DNA from: Vibrio jasicida CAIM 1864 = LMG 25398
Lineage (GTDB): Bacteria > Pseudomonadota > Gammaproteobacteria > Enterobacterales > Vibrionaceae
Reading direction: 5' to 3'
NCBI RefSeq assembly: GCF_000400365.1
Contig: NZ_BAOG01000053.1
Span: 124,001 to 188,000, forward strand
DNA: 64,000 bases
The notes below the pieces were generated by a model. It had not been told where the DNA came from, made no database searches, and saw nothing but the letters and a program-made list of their open reading frames with translations. Below, in pieces: positions 8,460 through 17,950 of this stretch; within the stretch, counting starts at the first letter, position 1; the number at the start of each line of letters is the position of its first letter. The translations under genes and the position numbers were made by a program.

Positions 8460-9440
8460 ATGGACGCGTCAAAAAGCTTGCCTATCAGAAGGCATACGAC
8501 TCTTTTAAAACGACTACCCGAAACTCGCTTTGCCACCCAGCTTGATAAAGCCAAGGCTAACTGGATTGTGTTTGGTGAACATCTTGAGCCCCGTAACTTC
8601 GAAGACATCGATTTTTTTACTGGTTTCTACAATCCAATCTTAGACACTTGGAAAGTTGGGCAGTATGAAGTTGCATTGATGGCTGGGCAACTCACTCCAG
8701 AGCACGAAATCATTTTGAAGAACCTTAACCTTGATTATGCGTCGCTTAATGAAGTGCCGGATCTCTCTACGCCAGGGCTGGTGGTTTTCGATATGGATTC
8801 GACGGCGATTCAAATCGAGTGTATTGATGAAATCGCTAAGCTGGCAGGCGTTGGTGAAGAAGTGGCAGAAGTCACCGAACGAGCCATGCAAGGGGACTTG
8901 GATTTCGAACAAAGTTTGCGTCAGCGCGTGGGTAAACTGAAAGGTTCCGATGAAGCGATTTTGGAACAAGTACGTAGCCAACTACCATTTATGCCTGACT
9001 TTGAAGCGCTGATTGCGACCTTTAAAGCATTAGGTTGGAAGACGGCGATTGCTTCCGGTGGCTTTACTTATTTTTCTGATTTCATCAAAGACAAAGTTGG
9101 CTTGGACTTTGCTCAATCGAACCAATTGGAAATTATCGATGGCAAGTTGACCGGTCAGGTACTTGGCGATGTTGTCTCTGCACAAACAAAAGCGGATATC
9201 TTGGTTGAACTTGCAGAAGAGTATGACATTGAACAACACAATACAGTGGCCGTAGGCGATGGAGCCAATGACTTGGTGATGATGTCTGCAGCAGGGCTAG
9301 GTATTGCTTATCATGCGAAACCAAAGGTCGAGCAACAAGCGCAGACATCAGTTCGATTTGCGGGGCTCGGTGGAGTGTTATGCATTCTGTCAGGCGCTTT
9401 GGTTAAGCAACAGAAAATCAGCTGGCAAGCAAAGCCATAA
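8460..9440 (+). CDS. serB: Phosphoserine phosphatase
   Basis: 326 residues. HAD-superfamily enzyme making serine from phosphoserine. Motif I is VFDMDSTAIQIECIDEIA (nucleophile Asp and DST), the motif II region is IASGGFTYF, and motif III is VAVGDGANDLVMM. The N-terminal ~100 residues form the ACT-like extension usual in Vibrio and E. coli SerB. Divergent from ytjB with 91 bases between them. Confidence 0.96.
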   Translation: MDASKSLPIRRHTTLLKRLPETRFATQLDKAKANWIVFGEHLEPRNFEDIDFFTGFYNPILDTWKVGQYEVALMAGQLTPEHEIILKNLNLDYASLNEVPDLSTPGLVVFDMDSTAIQIECIDEIAKLAGVGEEVAEVTERAMQGDLDFEQSLRQRVGKLKGSDEAILEQVRSQLPFMPDFEALIATFKALGWKTAIASGGFTYFSDFIKDKVGLDFAQSNQLEIIDGKLTGQVLGDVVSAQTKADILVELAEEYDIEQHNTVAVGDGANDLVMMSAAGLGIAYHAKPKVEQQAQTSVRFAGLGGVLCILSGALVKQQKISWQAKP

Positions 9441-9467
9441 GCTCAAGGTTTAAGACCGACCAATAGA

Positions 9468-9494
9468 AAACACCGCCTATAGTTGGCGGTGTTT
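9468..9494. terminator. Bidirectional terminator between serB and the PilZ gene
   Basis: AAACACCGCC-TATAGTT-GGCGGTGTTT, a 10-bp stem between the convergent serB stop and the stop of the minus-strand PilZ gene at 9497. Confidence 0.85.
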
Positions 9495-9496
9495 CT

Positions 9497-11845
9497 TTAT
9501 TCGGTGAGTTCAAGCCTGACGACGACCTCTTCCGTGATGTCTTCAAACTCACTGTAACCGACGAGAGCAGTCAGTTCTTTTTCTAACTTGCTGGCTTGAT
9601 GGACACCAAATTGAGTCAGGTCGCTCAAATCTTGGCGCAGCAAAGAGGTCATTGGATCAAAGATCGGCGCGGTTGAAATACGTGTGGCATAGAACTCGCC
9701 CATCATGCGCGCTTTCTTAATAAATTGAATGCGCTCTTTCACACTGGTGAAATCTTGGTGCAGTTTAGACTCGAGGCCCGTGATCTTGCTGCCTACCTTC
9801 ATCAGGCTGATATAAATGTCTTGATGTCTTGCTTGTGCGCCATCGATACGCTTGATGGGGTCGGCAATCAATGTGCTGGAGCGACCCTTAAACAGAGGTT
9901 CTAGCGAGAACAGTTGATTGTGGCCCAAGCGAGCGTACAACTCGATGTGTTTTGGAAGTGGGAAGTTCACCCCTATCACTGGTGTTTTAACCGAAGAGGT
10001 GGCACTTTTACTAATAAAGATCGGAGTACTCAAGGTACGAGAAAGTAACACGCTGTGCAGCCTTTCTAGCAATGGGTTACTTGGTAGCACCTCTTTTTGT
10101 TGAATGAGTTTGTCTTGGTTGTGTTCAATAATGCTATTAAAGAAAGCAATCACGCGCATGGTTTTGCTGTCTTCGTCTATCACCATTTGCACACTACGGC
10201 CATCAGGACTCACTCGAATAATACGATAAGGTACCTCGGATAGGGGCAGTTTCTTATCGTAGAGCTGCAACTCACGGAAATTGATGTGAACCTCTTGCCC
10301 TGAACGCAGCGCAGTAGGTTCATCTAACCTGATGCCCAAGCCACGTTTGGAAATATCCATGGTGAAACCAGCGGCTTTTAGGTTGCCAGCATCCAATACC
10401 AACGGTGTTTTGAAACGGTAGCGAGGTTCCTTGCGACGTGATTGCGCATCGAAATAGATACCTTTAGGACTGCCAATGATCTTCCTCGGCTGACGAAATG
10501 AATTTAATGTGTTCGCAGGAACACGAGGTTTCTCCGTCAGTAGGTAATCTTGACCGGATTTATCATCAGCGATCTCTTGCAAAATACCGACATGTGTTAG
10601 TCTTTGTGAGCTTTCAGCAAGCTCAGAAGAGAACGCTGCAAGGTCATTTTTCTCTTGTTCAGAGAGTTCAAAAATTGAAATACGGAACGCACGCCAACTT
10701 GAACGTTTTGCACCTAAGTGCCAAAACAGTTGGCGTTGTTCTCTAGTCGCTTCTGGACGGAGCATTGAATAGAAGTAGGTTTTATTTTCATGCTCATGGG
10801 TAAAGGAATAAAGCACATTGGTTGTTCCTTTAACTCCAGGCGTAATAAGCGATGCCATTCTTTGCTCATGGAACAACGAACCAAATACTTGCTGATTACG
10901 TTCATCGTGCCAGTACTGCCATAACTTTTGGTTATTTGGCGTTAACATGGCTAACTTAAGTTCGCTACCTTCGAAGAACAGAGGTAGATTGCTCGTGTGC
11001 TTGAGAGCAATGTGCTCGTAACCACGAGTTCGAGCGCGAATGATTTTATCTTGGTTGTCATGACGAGCTCGTTTTGCTGCACTGTTTAGTGCTTCGTCAA
11101 TCACACGAGCGATGATGTTGGTTTCCGTCAGGCGAATCGTTCTTAGGTAGCGAATCGAGTCATTTTCATAACAATCATCTACGGCCAGAACACGATAGGT
11201 CATTGGCTTTTCAATGCCAGCGACCTGAGACTTGCTCGCAAACTCAGTAAAAGTCACCTGAATGACTTCTCCCAGACTGTATTTAAAAGCGCTAGGGACT
11301 TTGAATTTCGCCCCCGAACAAGAAAGGTCGATGCTCAACCCATGGATAACTTGCTCTTTTGAACGAACGATTTCCACTTGGGACTGTACTTTTAAACGCT
11401 TCTCTTGACGTTTTAGGTCATACCCAAGGTGCACAGGCTCTGCAAGAAAAGGGCTTTTCGGATCGGTCAGCGATCGTTCTTCACTCTTACCATTATTTTT
11501 GCTCATCACACGGAAGTTATTGCGTGTGTTGACCAAAGCCTCCCACATGCCCTCGGTGTAACCACCGTACTTTTTCAGGTTCTTGTGGTAAGCGTTAAAG
11601 GCGACGTCATCCAGCCAATGTGGAATGCCATCTAATAAGTATTCACGACATTCACCTTTCACTCGACCTCGCAAATCAATGCTCTTTTTACAAGGAGCCA
11701 TGACACGGTTGAGCTCCATCTTTACTAGAATTTTGGCCGATGGTGGCTCTCCTTCAGTCAATTGACCCAGGACGAAATCAAAGTCATCAGCGCCATAAAC
11801 AGGGATGAGGCGTTCTGCGAGCGAGAGAATTTCAGATTGCTGCAT
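9497..11845 (-). CDS. plzC: Large PilZ-domain protein (PlzC-like), candidate c-di-GMP receptor
   Basis: 782 residues, no signal peptide or membrane helix. Two PilZ-like regions are visible. The first is around residues 145–245: basic KRQEKRLK then DLSCSG, matching the D/N-x-S-x-x-G half of the motif. The second, around 470–570, has both halves: RRKEPRYR (R-x-x-x-R) at about 470 and DISKRG at about 497. PilZ domains bind cyclic di-GMP. The location beside radA and serB matches VC2344 of V. cholerae, which I recall as PlzC; its molecular role is poorly known. The last 200 residues carry no motif I recognise. Divergent from radA with 151 bases between. Confidence 0.82.
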   Translation of the reverse strand: MQQSEILSLAERLIPVYGADDFDFVLGQLTEGEPPSAKILVKMELNRVMAPCKKSIDLRGRVKGECREYLLDGIPHWLDDVAFNAYHKNLKKYGGYTEGMWEALVNTRNNFRVMSKNNGKSEERSLTDPKSPFLAEPVHLGYDLKRQEKRLKVQSQVEIVRSKEQVIHGLSIDLSCSGAKFKVPSAFKYSLGEVIQVTFTEFASKSQVAGIEKPMTYRVLAVDDCYENDSIRYLRTIRLTETNIIARVIDEALNSAAKRARHDNQDKIIRARTRGYEHIALKHTSNLPLFFEGSELKLAMLTPNNQKLWQYWHDERNQQVFGSLFHEQRMASLITPGVKGTTNVLYSFTHEHENKTYFYSMLRPEATREQRQLFWHLGAKRSSWRAFRISIFELSEQEKNDLAAFSSELAESSQRLTHVGILQEIADDKSGQDYLLTEKPRVPANTLNSFRQPRKIIGSPKGIYFDAQSRRKEPRYRFKTPLVLDAGNLKAAGFTMDISKRGLGIRLDEPTALRSGQEVHINFRELQLYDKKLPLSEVPYRIIRVSPDGRSVQMVIDEDSKTMRVIAFFNSIIEHNQDKLIQQKEVLPSNPLLERLHSVLLSRTLSTPIFISKSATSSVKTPVIGVNFPLPKHIELYARLGHNQLFSLEPLFKGRSSTLIADPIKRIDGAQARHQDIYISLMKVGSKITGLESKLHQDFTSVKERIQFIKKARMMGEFYATRISTAPIFDPMTSLLRQDLSDLTQFGVHQASKLEKELTALVGYSEFEDITEEVVVRLELTE

Positions 11846-11996
11846 TATTTCTGTTAAAGTATGTCGTTATTCGAATTATATCGGCTAAGCAAAGCAAAAC
11901 TTGAGTATATCAATAGTTCTGCTCATATAAGGTCTGACATGGCTGTGCTTGGTCACATTTGTTGAAAAAACCGAGTGTTGAAAAAATCGAGGCATC

Positions 11997-13376
11997 ATGG
12001 CGAAAGCAAAACGAGCGTATGTTTGTAATGATTGTGGCGCAGACTTCCCACGTTGGCAGGGGCAATGTAACGCATGTGGCGCGTGGAATACGATTACTGA
12101 AGTTCGTATTGCAGCCTCTCCGACGGTTGCGCGCAATGAACGCTTGAGTGGTTATGCTGGTTCAGCAACAGAATCGAAAGTTCAAACCTTATCGGAAATC
12201 GATTTACAAGAAGTCCCAAGATTCACCAGTGGTTTTAAAGAACTAGACCGTGTTCTAGGCGGTGGTGTTGTTCCTGGCGCTGCGATTTTGATTGGTGGTA
12301 GCCCTGGTGCGGGTAAGTCGACCTTATTACTGCAAACCATGTGCTTACTCTCTTCTCAAATGCCAACCTTGTATGTGACGGGTGAAGAGTCTTTGCAGCA
12401 AGTCGCGATGCGAGCCTCTCGCCTTGGGCTGCCGAAAGACCATCTAAAGATGTTGTCGGAAACGAACGTCGATAAAATTTGCCAAATCGCCGAGAAAGAG
12501 CAACCTCGCATTATGGTTATCGACTCGATTCAAGTTATGCACGTGTCTGACGTTCAGTCGTCACCGGGCAGTGTAGCGCAGGTACGTGAATCAGCAACGG
12601 CATTAACGAGATACGCAAAGCAAAACAATGTCGCCGTCTTTATTGTTGGTCACGTAACAAAAGATGGTACCCTTGCCGGCCCGAAAGTACTTGAGCACAT
12701 TATTGACTGTTCAGTTCTGCTCGATGGTGGCACTGACAGCCGCTTCCGTACTTTGCGTAGCCATAAAAACCGTTTCGGTGCTGTGAACGAGCTTGGCGTA
12801 TTTGCTATGACGGGACAGGGACTGAAAGAGGTCAATAACCCTTCGGCGATTTTCCTATCTCGTGGTGAAGAGGAAACATCGGGTTCTTCCGTTATGGTGG
12901 TGTGGGAAGGTACGCGTCCTCTATTAGTAGAGATTCAAGCGCTAGTGGACTACTCACAACTGGCAAACCCGCGTCGTGTTGCGGTTGGCCTAGAACAAAA
13001 CCGCCTGTCTTTATTATTAGCGGTACTGCATAAGCATGGTGGTCTTCAAATGGCAGACCAAGATGTGTTCGTGAATGTCGTCGGTGGTGTAAAAGTGACA
13101 GAAACCAGTGCTGACCTTGCGTTAGTTATGGCGCTTTTATCGAGTTTCCGCGATCGCCCGTTACCGAAAGATGTTGTCGTGTTTGGTGAGGTTGGCTTGG
13201 CGGGTGAAATTCGGCCAGTACCAAGTGGCCAAGAGCGTTTAAATGAAGCATTTAAACACGGCTTTAAGAAAGCGATAGTGCCAGCGGCGAATATGCCTAA
13301 GGGCGGAATTCCTGGTATGCAAATCCATGGTGTGAAAAAACTCTCGGAGGCCATTGAAGCATTTGATGAGTTGTAA
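11997..13376 (+). CDS. radA: DNA repair protein RadA (Sms)
   Basis: 459 residues. RecA-like ATPase helping branch migration in recombination. Domains in order: N-terminal C4 zinc finger (CNDCGAD…CNACGAWN, residues 9–30), RecA core with Walker A GGSPGAGKST near residue 98, the RadA-specific KNRFG motif, and a Lon-protease-like C-terminal domain (VGGVKVTETSADLALVMALL). The ATG at 11997 is supported by the zinc finger beginning a few residues later. Confidence 0.96.
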   Translation: MAKAKRAYVCNDCGADFPRWQGQCNACGAWNTITEVRIAASPTVARNERLSGYAGSATESKVQTLSEIDLQEVPRFTSGFKELDRVLGGGVVPGAAILIGGSPGAGKSTLLLQTMCLLSSQMPTLYVTGEESLQQVAMRASRLGLPKDHLKMLSETNVDKICQIAEKEQPRIMVIDSIQVMHVSDVQSSPGSVAQVRESATALTRYAKQNNVAVFIVGHVTKDGTLAGPKVLEHIIDCSVLLDGGTDSRFRTLRSHKNRFGAVNELGVFAMTGQGLKEVNNPSAIFLSRGEEETSGSSVMVVWEGTRPLLVEIQALVDYSQLANPRRVAVGLEQNRLSLLLAVLHKHGGLQMADQDVFVNVVGGVKVTETSADLALVMALLSSFRDRPLPKDVVVFGEVGLAGEIRPVPSGQERLNEAFKHGFKKAIVPAANMPKGGIPGMQIHGVKKLSEAIEAFDEL

Positions 13377-13547
13377 ATGCCATCTTGTGCCCCAATTTAA
13401 GGGGTAACAATAATGTTGAACCCATCCTCATTATTCTTGAATTAAGCACACAAATTGCGAAGTTTGACTATTATTTGAGGGTGGAAAATCGACGTTAAAA
13501 TTTTTTTTGTTCCAATGGCACGCAAAGGTATCCGTCTTGACAGATTG

Positions 13548-13556
13548 TGATATACT
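13548..13556 (+). promoter_or_regulatory. Extended -10 promoter element before fusA2
   Basis: TGA-TATACT forms an extended -10 (TGn plus TATACT) 37 bases upstream of the fusA2 start. A TTGACA at 13537–13542 is too close (8-bp spacer) to serve as its -35. Confidence 0.55.
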
Positions 13557-13593
13557 CTGCGCGCACTTTATACCTTATTAACAGAGTAAGACA

Positions 13594-15681
13594 ATGACTG
13601 ATTTATCAAAATACAGAAACATTGGTATTTTCGCGCACGTTGATGCGGGTAAAACTACCACAACTGAGCGTATCCTGAAGCTTACTGGTAAAATCCATAA
13701 GACTGGTGAAGTACACGACGGCGAGTCTACAACTGACTTCATGGAGCAAGAAGCTGAGCGTGGTATTACAATCCAGTCTGCAGCAGTAACTTGTGAGTGG
13801 AACGGTCACCGCCTGAACGTAATCGACACTCCTGGACACGTAGACTTTACAGTTGAAGTATACCGTTCACTTAAAGTTCTTGACGGTGGTATCGGTGTAT
13901 TCTGTGGTTCTGGTGGTGTTGAGCCTCAGTCAGAAACAAACTGGCGTTACGCGAACGACTCAGAAGTTGCTCGTCTGATCTTCGTAAACAAACTAGACCG
14001 TATGGGTGCAGACTTCTTCAACGTTGTTGACCAAGTTAAGAACGTACTAGGTGCAAACCCACTAGTTATGACTCTACCAATCGGTCGTGAAGACGATTTC
14101 GTTGGTGTTGTAGACGTACTAAACCGTAAAGCTTACGTTTGGGATGACACAGGTCTACCAGAAAACTACGAAATCCAAGACGTTCCTGCGGACATGCTTG
14201 ATGACCTAGAACAGTACCGTGAAGAGCTAGTTGAAACTGCTGTAGAGCAAGACGACGACCTAATGGAAGCTTACATGGAAGGCGAAGAGCCGACTATCGA
14301 TCAACTAAAAGCTTGTATCCGTAAAGGTACTCGTGATCTAGCGTTCTTCCCAACGTTCTGTGGTTCTGCATTCAAAAACAAAGGCATGCAACTTATCCTT
14401 GACGCTGTTGTAGATTACCTACCAGCTCCAAACGAAGTTGATCCTCAGCCTCTAACAGATCCAGAAACTGGTGAAGCAACAGGTGAAGTAGCTACAGTAG
14501 ACGCTGACGCGCCACTAAAAGCACTTGCGTTCAAGATCATGGACGACCGTTTTGGTGCACTAACATTTATCCGTATCTACTCTGGTCGCATGAAGAAGGG
14601 TGACACAATCCTTAACTCTGCAACTGGTAAGACTGAGCGTATCGGTCGTATGTGTGAGATGCAAGCTGACGAACGTAACGAACTTACTGAAGCTCAAGCT
14701 GGTGACATCATCGCTGTAGTAGGTATGAAGAACGTTCAAACTGGTCACACTCTATGTGATCCTAAGCATGAATGTACTCTAGAAGCTATGATCTTCCCAG
14801 AACCAGTAATCTCTATTGCTGTTTCTCCAAAAGACAAAGGTTCTACTGAGAAAATGGGTATCGCGATCGGTAAAATGGTTGCAGAAGATCCATCATTCCA
14901 AGTTGAGACTGATGAAGATTCAGGTGAAACTATCCTGAAAGGTATGGGTGAACTTCACCTAGATATCAAGGTAGACATCCTTAAGCGTACTTACGGCGTT
15001 GAGCTAGAAGTAGGTGCTCCACAGGTAGCTTACCGTGAAACTATCACTAAACCAGTTGAAGATAGCTACACGCACAAGAAACAGTCTGGTGGTTCTGGTC
15101 AGTTCGGTAAGATCGACTACCGTATCAAACCAGGTGAGCCAAACTCTGGCTTCACGTTCAAATCAACAGTTGTTGGTGGTAACGTACCTAAAGAATTCTG
15201 GCCTGCAGTTGAGAAAGGCTTTGCGTCAATGATGGATACTGGTGTTCTAGCTGGCTTCCCAACTCTAGACGTTGAAGTTGAACTATTCGACGGTGGTTTC
15301 CACGCAGTTGACTCATCAGCAATCGCTTACGAAATCGCAGCGAAAGGTGCATTCCGTCAGTCTATGCCTAAAGCAGGCGCGCAACTTCTTGAGCCAATCA
15401 TGAACGTTGACGTGTTCACTCCAGAAGACAACGTTGGTGACGTAATCGGTGACCTTAACCGTCGTCGTGGTATGATCAAAGACCAACAAGCTGGTACTAC
15501 AGGCGTTCGTATTAAAGCTGACGTTCCTCTATCAGAAATGTTCGGTTACATCGGTCACCTACGTACTATCACTTCTGGTCGTGGTCAGTTCTCTATGGAG
15601 TTCGCACACTACTCAGCATGTCCAGCAAACGTTGCTGAGCAAGTAATCGCAGAAGTTAAAGAGCGTGACGGTAAGAAGTAA
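13594..15681 (+). CDS. fusA2: Elongation factor G, second copy type (EF-G2)
   Basis: 695 residues. Ribosomal translocase GTPase. G1 is AHVDAGKTTTTERIL, G3 is DTPGHVDFTVEV and G4 is NKLDRMGAD; domains II–V follow, with GELHLDIKVDILKR in domain III and GGGFHAV-like and RRRGMI segments in IV–V. The position beside radA matches VC2342 of V. cholerae, which I recall as the extra fusA copy outside the str operon. Very strong codon bias suggests high expression. The other copy is not in this window, so calling it the second copy rests on synteny. An extended -10 element lies just upstream. Confidence 0.9.
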   Translation: MTDLSKYRNIGIFAHVDAGKTTTTERILKLTGKIHKTGEVHDGESTTDFMEQEAERGITIQSAAVTCEWNGHRLNVIDTPGHVDFTVEVYRSLKVLDGGIGVFCGSGGVEPQSETNWRYANDSEVARLIFVNKLDRMGADFFNVVDQVKNVLGANPLVMTLPIGREDDFVGVVDVLNRKAYVWDDTGLPENYEIQDVPADMLDDLEQYREELVETAVEQDDDLMEAYMEGEEPTIDQLKACIRKGTRDLAFFPTFCGSAFKNKGMQLILDAVVDYLPAPNEVDPQPLTDPETGEATGEVATVDADAPLKALAFKIMDDRFGALTFIRIYSGRMKKGDTILNSATGKTERIGRMCEMQADERNELTEAQAGDIIAVVGMKNVQTGHTLCDPKHECTLEAMIFPEPVISIAVSPKDKGSTEKMGIAIGKMVAEDPSFQVETDEDSGETILKGMGELHLDIKVDILKRTYGVELEVGAPQVAYRETITKPVEDSYTHKKQSGGSGQFGKIDYRIKPGEPNSGFTFKSTVVGGNVPKEFWPAVEKGFASMMDTGVLAGFPTLDVEVELFDGGFHAVDSSAIAYEIAAKGAFRQSMPKAGAQLLEPIMNVDVFTPEDNVGDVIGDLNRRRGMIKDQQAGTTGVRIKADVPLSEMFGYIGHLRTITSGRGQFSMEFAHYSACPANVAEQVIAEVKERDGKK

Positions 15682-15707
15682 TTCTTAAGTTAACTCTTTA
15701 AAATCTC

Positions 15708-15734
15708 AAAGCCCCGCCTAGTGCGGGGCTTTTT
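15708..15734 (+). terminator. Rho-independent terminator after fusA2
   Basis: AAAGCCCCGC-CTAGT-GCGGGGCTTTTT, 26 bases after the fusA2 stop. Confidence 0.95.
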
Positions 15735-15798
15735 ACTATCTGTTCTCTCACTTTCTATCAACAGCACTTGTTGCTGGGCTCGTCATTAAATCTTAGTT

Positions 15799-16725
15799 TT
15801 ATTGAGCCAAGGTTATGGTCTCAAAGTCTCTAACCGTGGTCTTTTCAAACTCAGCAATCTCTTCTTTTATCCACTGGCTAAACGATAGTGCTTTTGGTCG
15901 TTTCAGGTAACCAGTGGGAGCGCAAAGGTAATAAGCATATTTGGGTTGAATTCCTATATCGCCAATTCGAACCAGTTTACCGTCTTGAATATAACGATAC
16001 GCCAAGCTGTGCTTAACCAAAGCGACACCTTGTAGAGACAGTGCACCTTCCAGTACTAAATGAGATCCACTGTATTTAAGGGTTGGCTTGGCTGACTTAT
16101 GGCCTAGTGTCTCTAGCCACAAACACCAATCTAAATCTGGCCACAAATCCTCAATCAGTTCTGCTTTGTGTAAATCTTCAACCCGATAGATTCCGTGTTC
16201 CTTTTGATAAATGGGATGACAAGCCGGATAAAAAGCCTCATCCATCAACCACTGAGACTCTAAGTTTGGGTAATCGCCACGGCCGTAACGAACACACAGG
16301 TCAATCTGACTATCTTGAAATGATACCAGTTCATTGGTGGGCTCCATCAGTAGTGATAGCTCAGGGTGCCTTTGTCGAAAAGCGGTAATACGAGGAACCA
16401 ACCAATGATGGGCGAAAGATGGCAAGGTTGAAATAGAGAGGTGATTCGGGTTGGGATCTTGGTTAATCAAACGCACACCTTGTTGAAGGTGATTAAACCC
16501 TCGTTCAGCTTGAGCAAAAAGCAAATTGCCCTCTGGAGTGAGAAGTATCTTACGGTGTTGGCGCACAAATAAATCGGTACCAAGAAAAGCTTCCAATTGA
16601 CGTATCTGTTGGCTAATCGCTGCTGGAGTCACAAACAAGTGTGTTGCTGCAACTTTAAAGCTGCCTTCCTTTGCTGCGATATAGAAGTAATACAGTCCCT
16701 GTAATGGTGGCATCCGCTCTTTCAC
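15799..16725 (-). CDS. LysR-family regulator, GcvA-like
   Basis: 308 residues. An N-terminal winged HTH of the GcvA/AmpR type is visible: PPLQGLYYFYIAAKEGSFKVAA, then ISQQIRQLEAFLGTDLFVR and LTPEG. A periplasmic-binding-protein-like effector domain follows (STLPSFAHHWLVPRI; FQDSQIDLCVRYGRGDYP), as in GcvA relatives. The target is unknown. It is divergent from a DUF1127 gene (97-base gap), which is a natural candidate target. Confidence 0.88.
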   Translation of the reverse strand: MKERMPPLQGLYYFYIAAKEGSFKVAATHLFVTPAAISQQIRQLEAFLGTDLFVRQHRKILLTPEGNLLFAQAERGFNHLQQGVRLINQDPNPNHLSISTLPSFAHHWLVPRITAFRQRHPELSLLMEPTNELVSFQDSQIDLCVRYGRGDYPNLESQWLMDEAFYPACHPIYQKEHGIYRVEDLHKAELIEDLWPDLDWCLWLETLGHKSAKPTLKYSGSHLVLEGALSLQGVALVKHSLAYRYIQDGKLVRIGDIGIQPKYAYYLCAPTGYLKRPKALSFSQWIKEEIAEFEKTTVRDFETITLAQ

Positions 16726-16822
16726 ATTAGTTTTCCTTAACTCAATGTCAGATTCTATCGTTTGAGCATTACAGGGTAGTCGTTGATTATTAAGTGGTCA
16801 ATGTGAATCAAAAGGAGGAGAT

Positions 16823-17032
16823 ATGAACAATACAGCACAAACTTGTGGGCGATGGGCCTCGAAACCACGTCAGCGTTTAGTTCAGTATATCTTTTCCAAG
16901 TTAGTCGTATGGAGAAAGAATTACCGTACACGGCGTCATCTATCAGACCTTCCAGAGCATCTTTTGGATGATATTGGTTACAACGAAAGTGAAGTACAAA
17001 CGGAAATTCAGAAACCGTTTTGGCGAGATTGA
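16823..17032 (+). CDS. Small DUF1127 protein (69 aa)
   Basis: 69 residues with the DUF1127 (YjiS-like) C-terminal motif: RKNYRTRRHLSDLPEHLLDDIGY, i.e. R-x-L-x-x-L-x-x-x-L-L-D-D-I-G. Such small basic proteins are often RNA-binding or stress/phosphate related in other bacteria; no function can be assigned here. A very strong Shine–Dalgarno (AAAGGAGGAG) precedes the ATG. Confidence 0.85.
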   Translation: MNNTAQTCGRWASKPRQRLVQYIFSKLVVWRKNYRTRRHLSDLPEHLLDDIGYNESEVQTEIQKPFWRD

Positions 17033-17047
17033 ACGCTAGCTAAAGAA

Positions 17048-17077
17048 AAAGCCAACGGGCAATTCACCGCTGGCTTT
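17048..17077. terminator. Bidirectional terminator, DUF1127 gene / pilus operon end
   Basis: AAAGCCA…TGGCTTT outer stem with an inner CGG/CCG extension, and T runs on both strands (CTTTTTC on the minus strand). It sits between the convergent stops at 17032 and 17096. Confidence 0.75.
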
Positions 17078-17095
17078 GTACTTGGTGGTTTCACT

Positions 17096-17947
17096 TTAAG
17101 GCATCGCTTTCACTTCTACCGTAATCGTGTCCTGGTATCTTCCCGCACGGGCAAAATCAATGTTGCCTAGCGTTACTTCGAGAGGTAAACCCCACCGCTT
17201 AGTATCTTCATTATTAGAGAAGGTATAAACCGACTTCTGGTTTACCTGGGTATGGTTAAACTTGAGGGTATAGGGAATCGTAAAGTCTGGTTCTGACTTT
17301 TGTTTTAACTCACCATACTTTTGTTTAATGACTAAGCGAACGTTTGAATTAGACAGAAGATCAAAATCAGACCGGTAGGTTCGGTTGGATTCAAGTTCAC
17401 CTAACTGGAAGCGATAACCTGAATTGCCGGAGCGCTGAAGGTTGGGAGTATTCGGTGCAGAGTTAAATGCGACAAAGGCGGGTACCTTTAGTTTTACTTT
17501 TGCATTCTTGGTCTCTTCTTTTCTATCTAGTGAAATGGAGGCTTCTAGCAGGCCGGTATAATTCCCAGAGGCAGATGTTTTGGCCTCTGGGACTTTAATC
17601 CAAAACTTGGTTCTCTGGCTATTATCAAGTGGAAGTTGGAACCCTTTATTAGGAAAGTGGCTTAATTGACGAAAGTTTTTGTCTAAGATCGTCAGGGGTA
17701 GGTTTCCACTTATTGAGCTCAAGTAGCTAGATTGCTTATTGTTAACCGAGACCATGGCCATCGGAAAGCGGCAGCGTTGGATGTCTCTTGAGAGTTCAAG
17801 GTAGACGGGTATATAAGCGCCTAAATCGCGTTTAAATTCGACGTTACTTCTGTCGACATTGAGCGTCCATTTGCCACTGCATTCCGCCCAGACTGAATGG
17901 GAAAGTAGGGCAAAACCAAGCACTGAGAGTTTGATTAGGTGTTTCAT
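17096..17947 (-). CDS. Chaperone–usher pilus distal subunit, candidate tip protein
   Basis: 283 residues with an N-terminal signal peptide (LIKLSVLGFALLSHSVWA, cleavage before ECSGKW). Last gene of the four-gene pilus operon, 3 bases after the usher stop. The C-terminus, FARAGRYQDTITVEVKAMP, closely resembles that of the operon's putative major subunit (FARAGKYKGRIKVSLAA…MP), so the C-terminal half is probably a pilin-like domain. The N-terminal half (about 23–150) has two Cys residues (C23, C59 or so) and could be the receptor-binding part. The call is based on operon position plus this shared motif; receptor and binding are unknown. Confidence 0.68.
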   Translation of the reverse strand: MKHLIKLSVLGFALLSHSVWAECSGKWTLNVDRSNVEFKRDLGAYIPVYLELSRDIQRCRFPMAMVSVNNKQSSYLSSISGNLPLTILDKNFRQLSHFPNKGFQLPLDNSQRTKFWIKVPEAKTSASGNYTGLLEASISLDRKEETKNAKVKLKVPAFVAFNSAPNTPNLQRSGNSGYRFQLGELESNRTYRSDFDLLSNSNVRLVIKQKYGELKQKSEPDFTIPYTLKFNHTQVNQKSVYTFSNNEDTKRWGLPLEVTLGNIDFARAGRYQDTITVEVKAMP

Positions 17948-17950
17948 TGT

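Noticed and set aside
8369..8608. N-terminal extension of the ytjB frame
   Set aside because: It overlaps serB coding sequence and would bury the membrane helix; ATG at 8368 is preferred.
13537..13556. TTGACA plus TATACT as a standard promoter for fusA2
   Set aside because: The spacer is only 8 bp. The TGn-extended -10 is the better reading.
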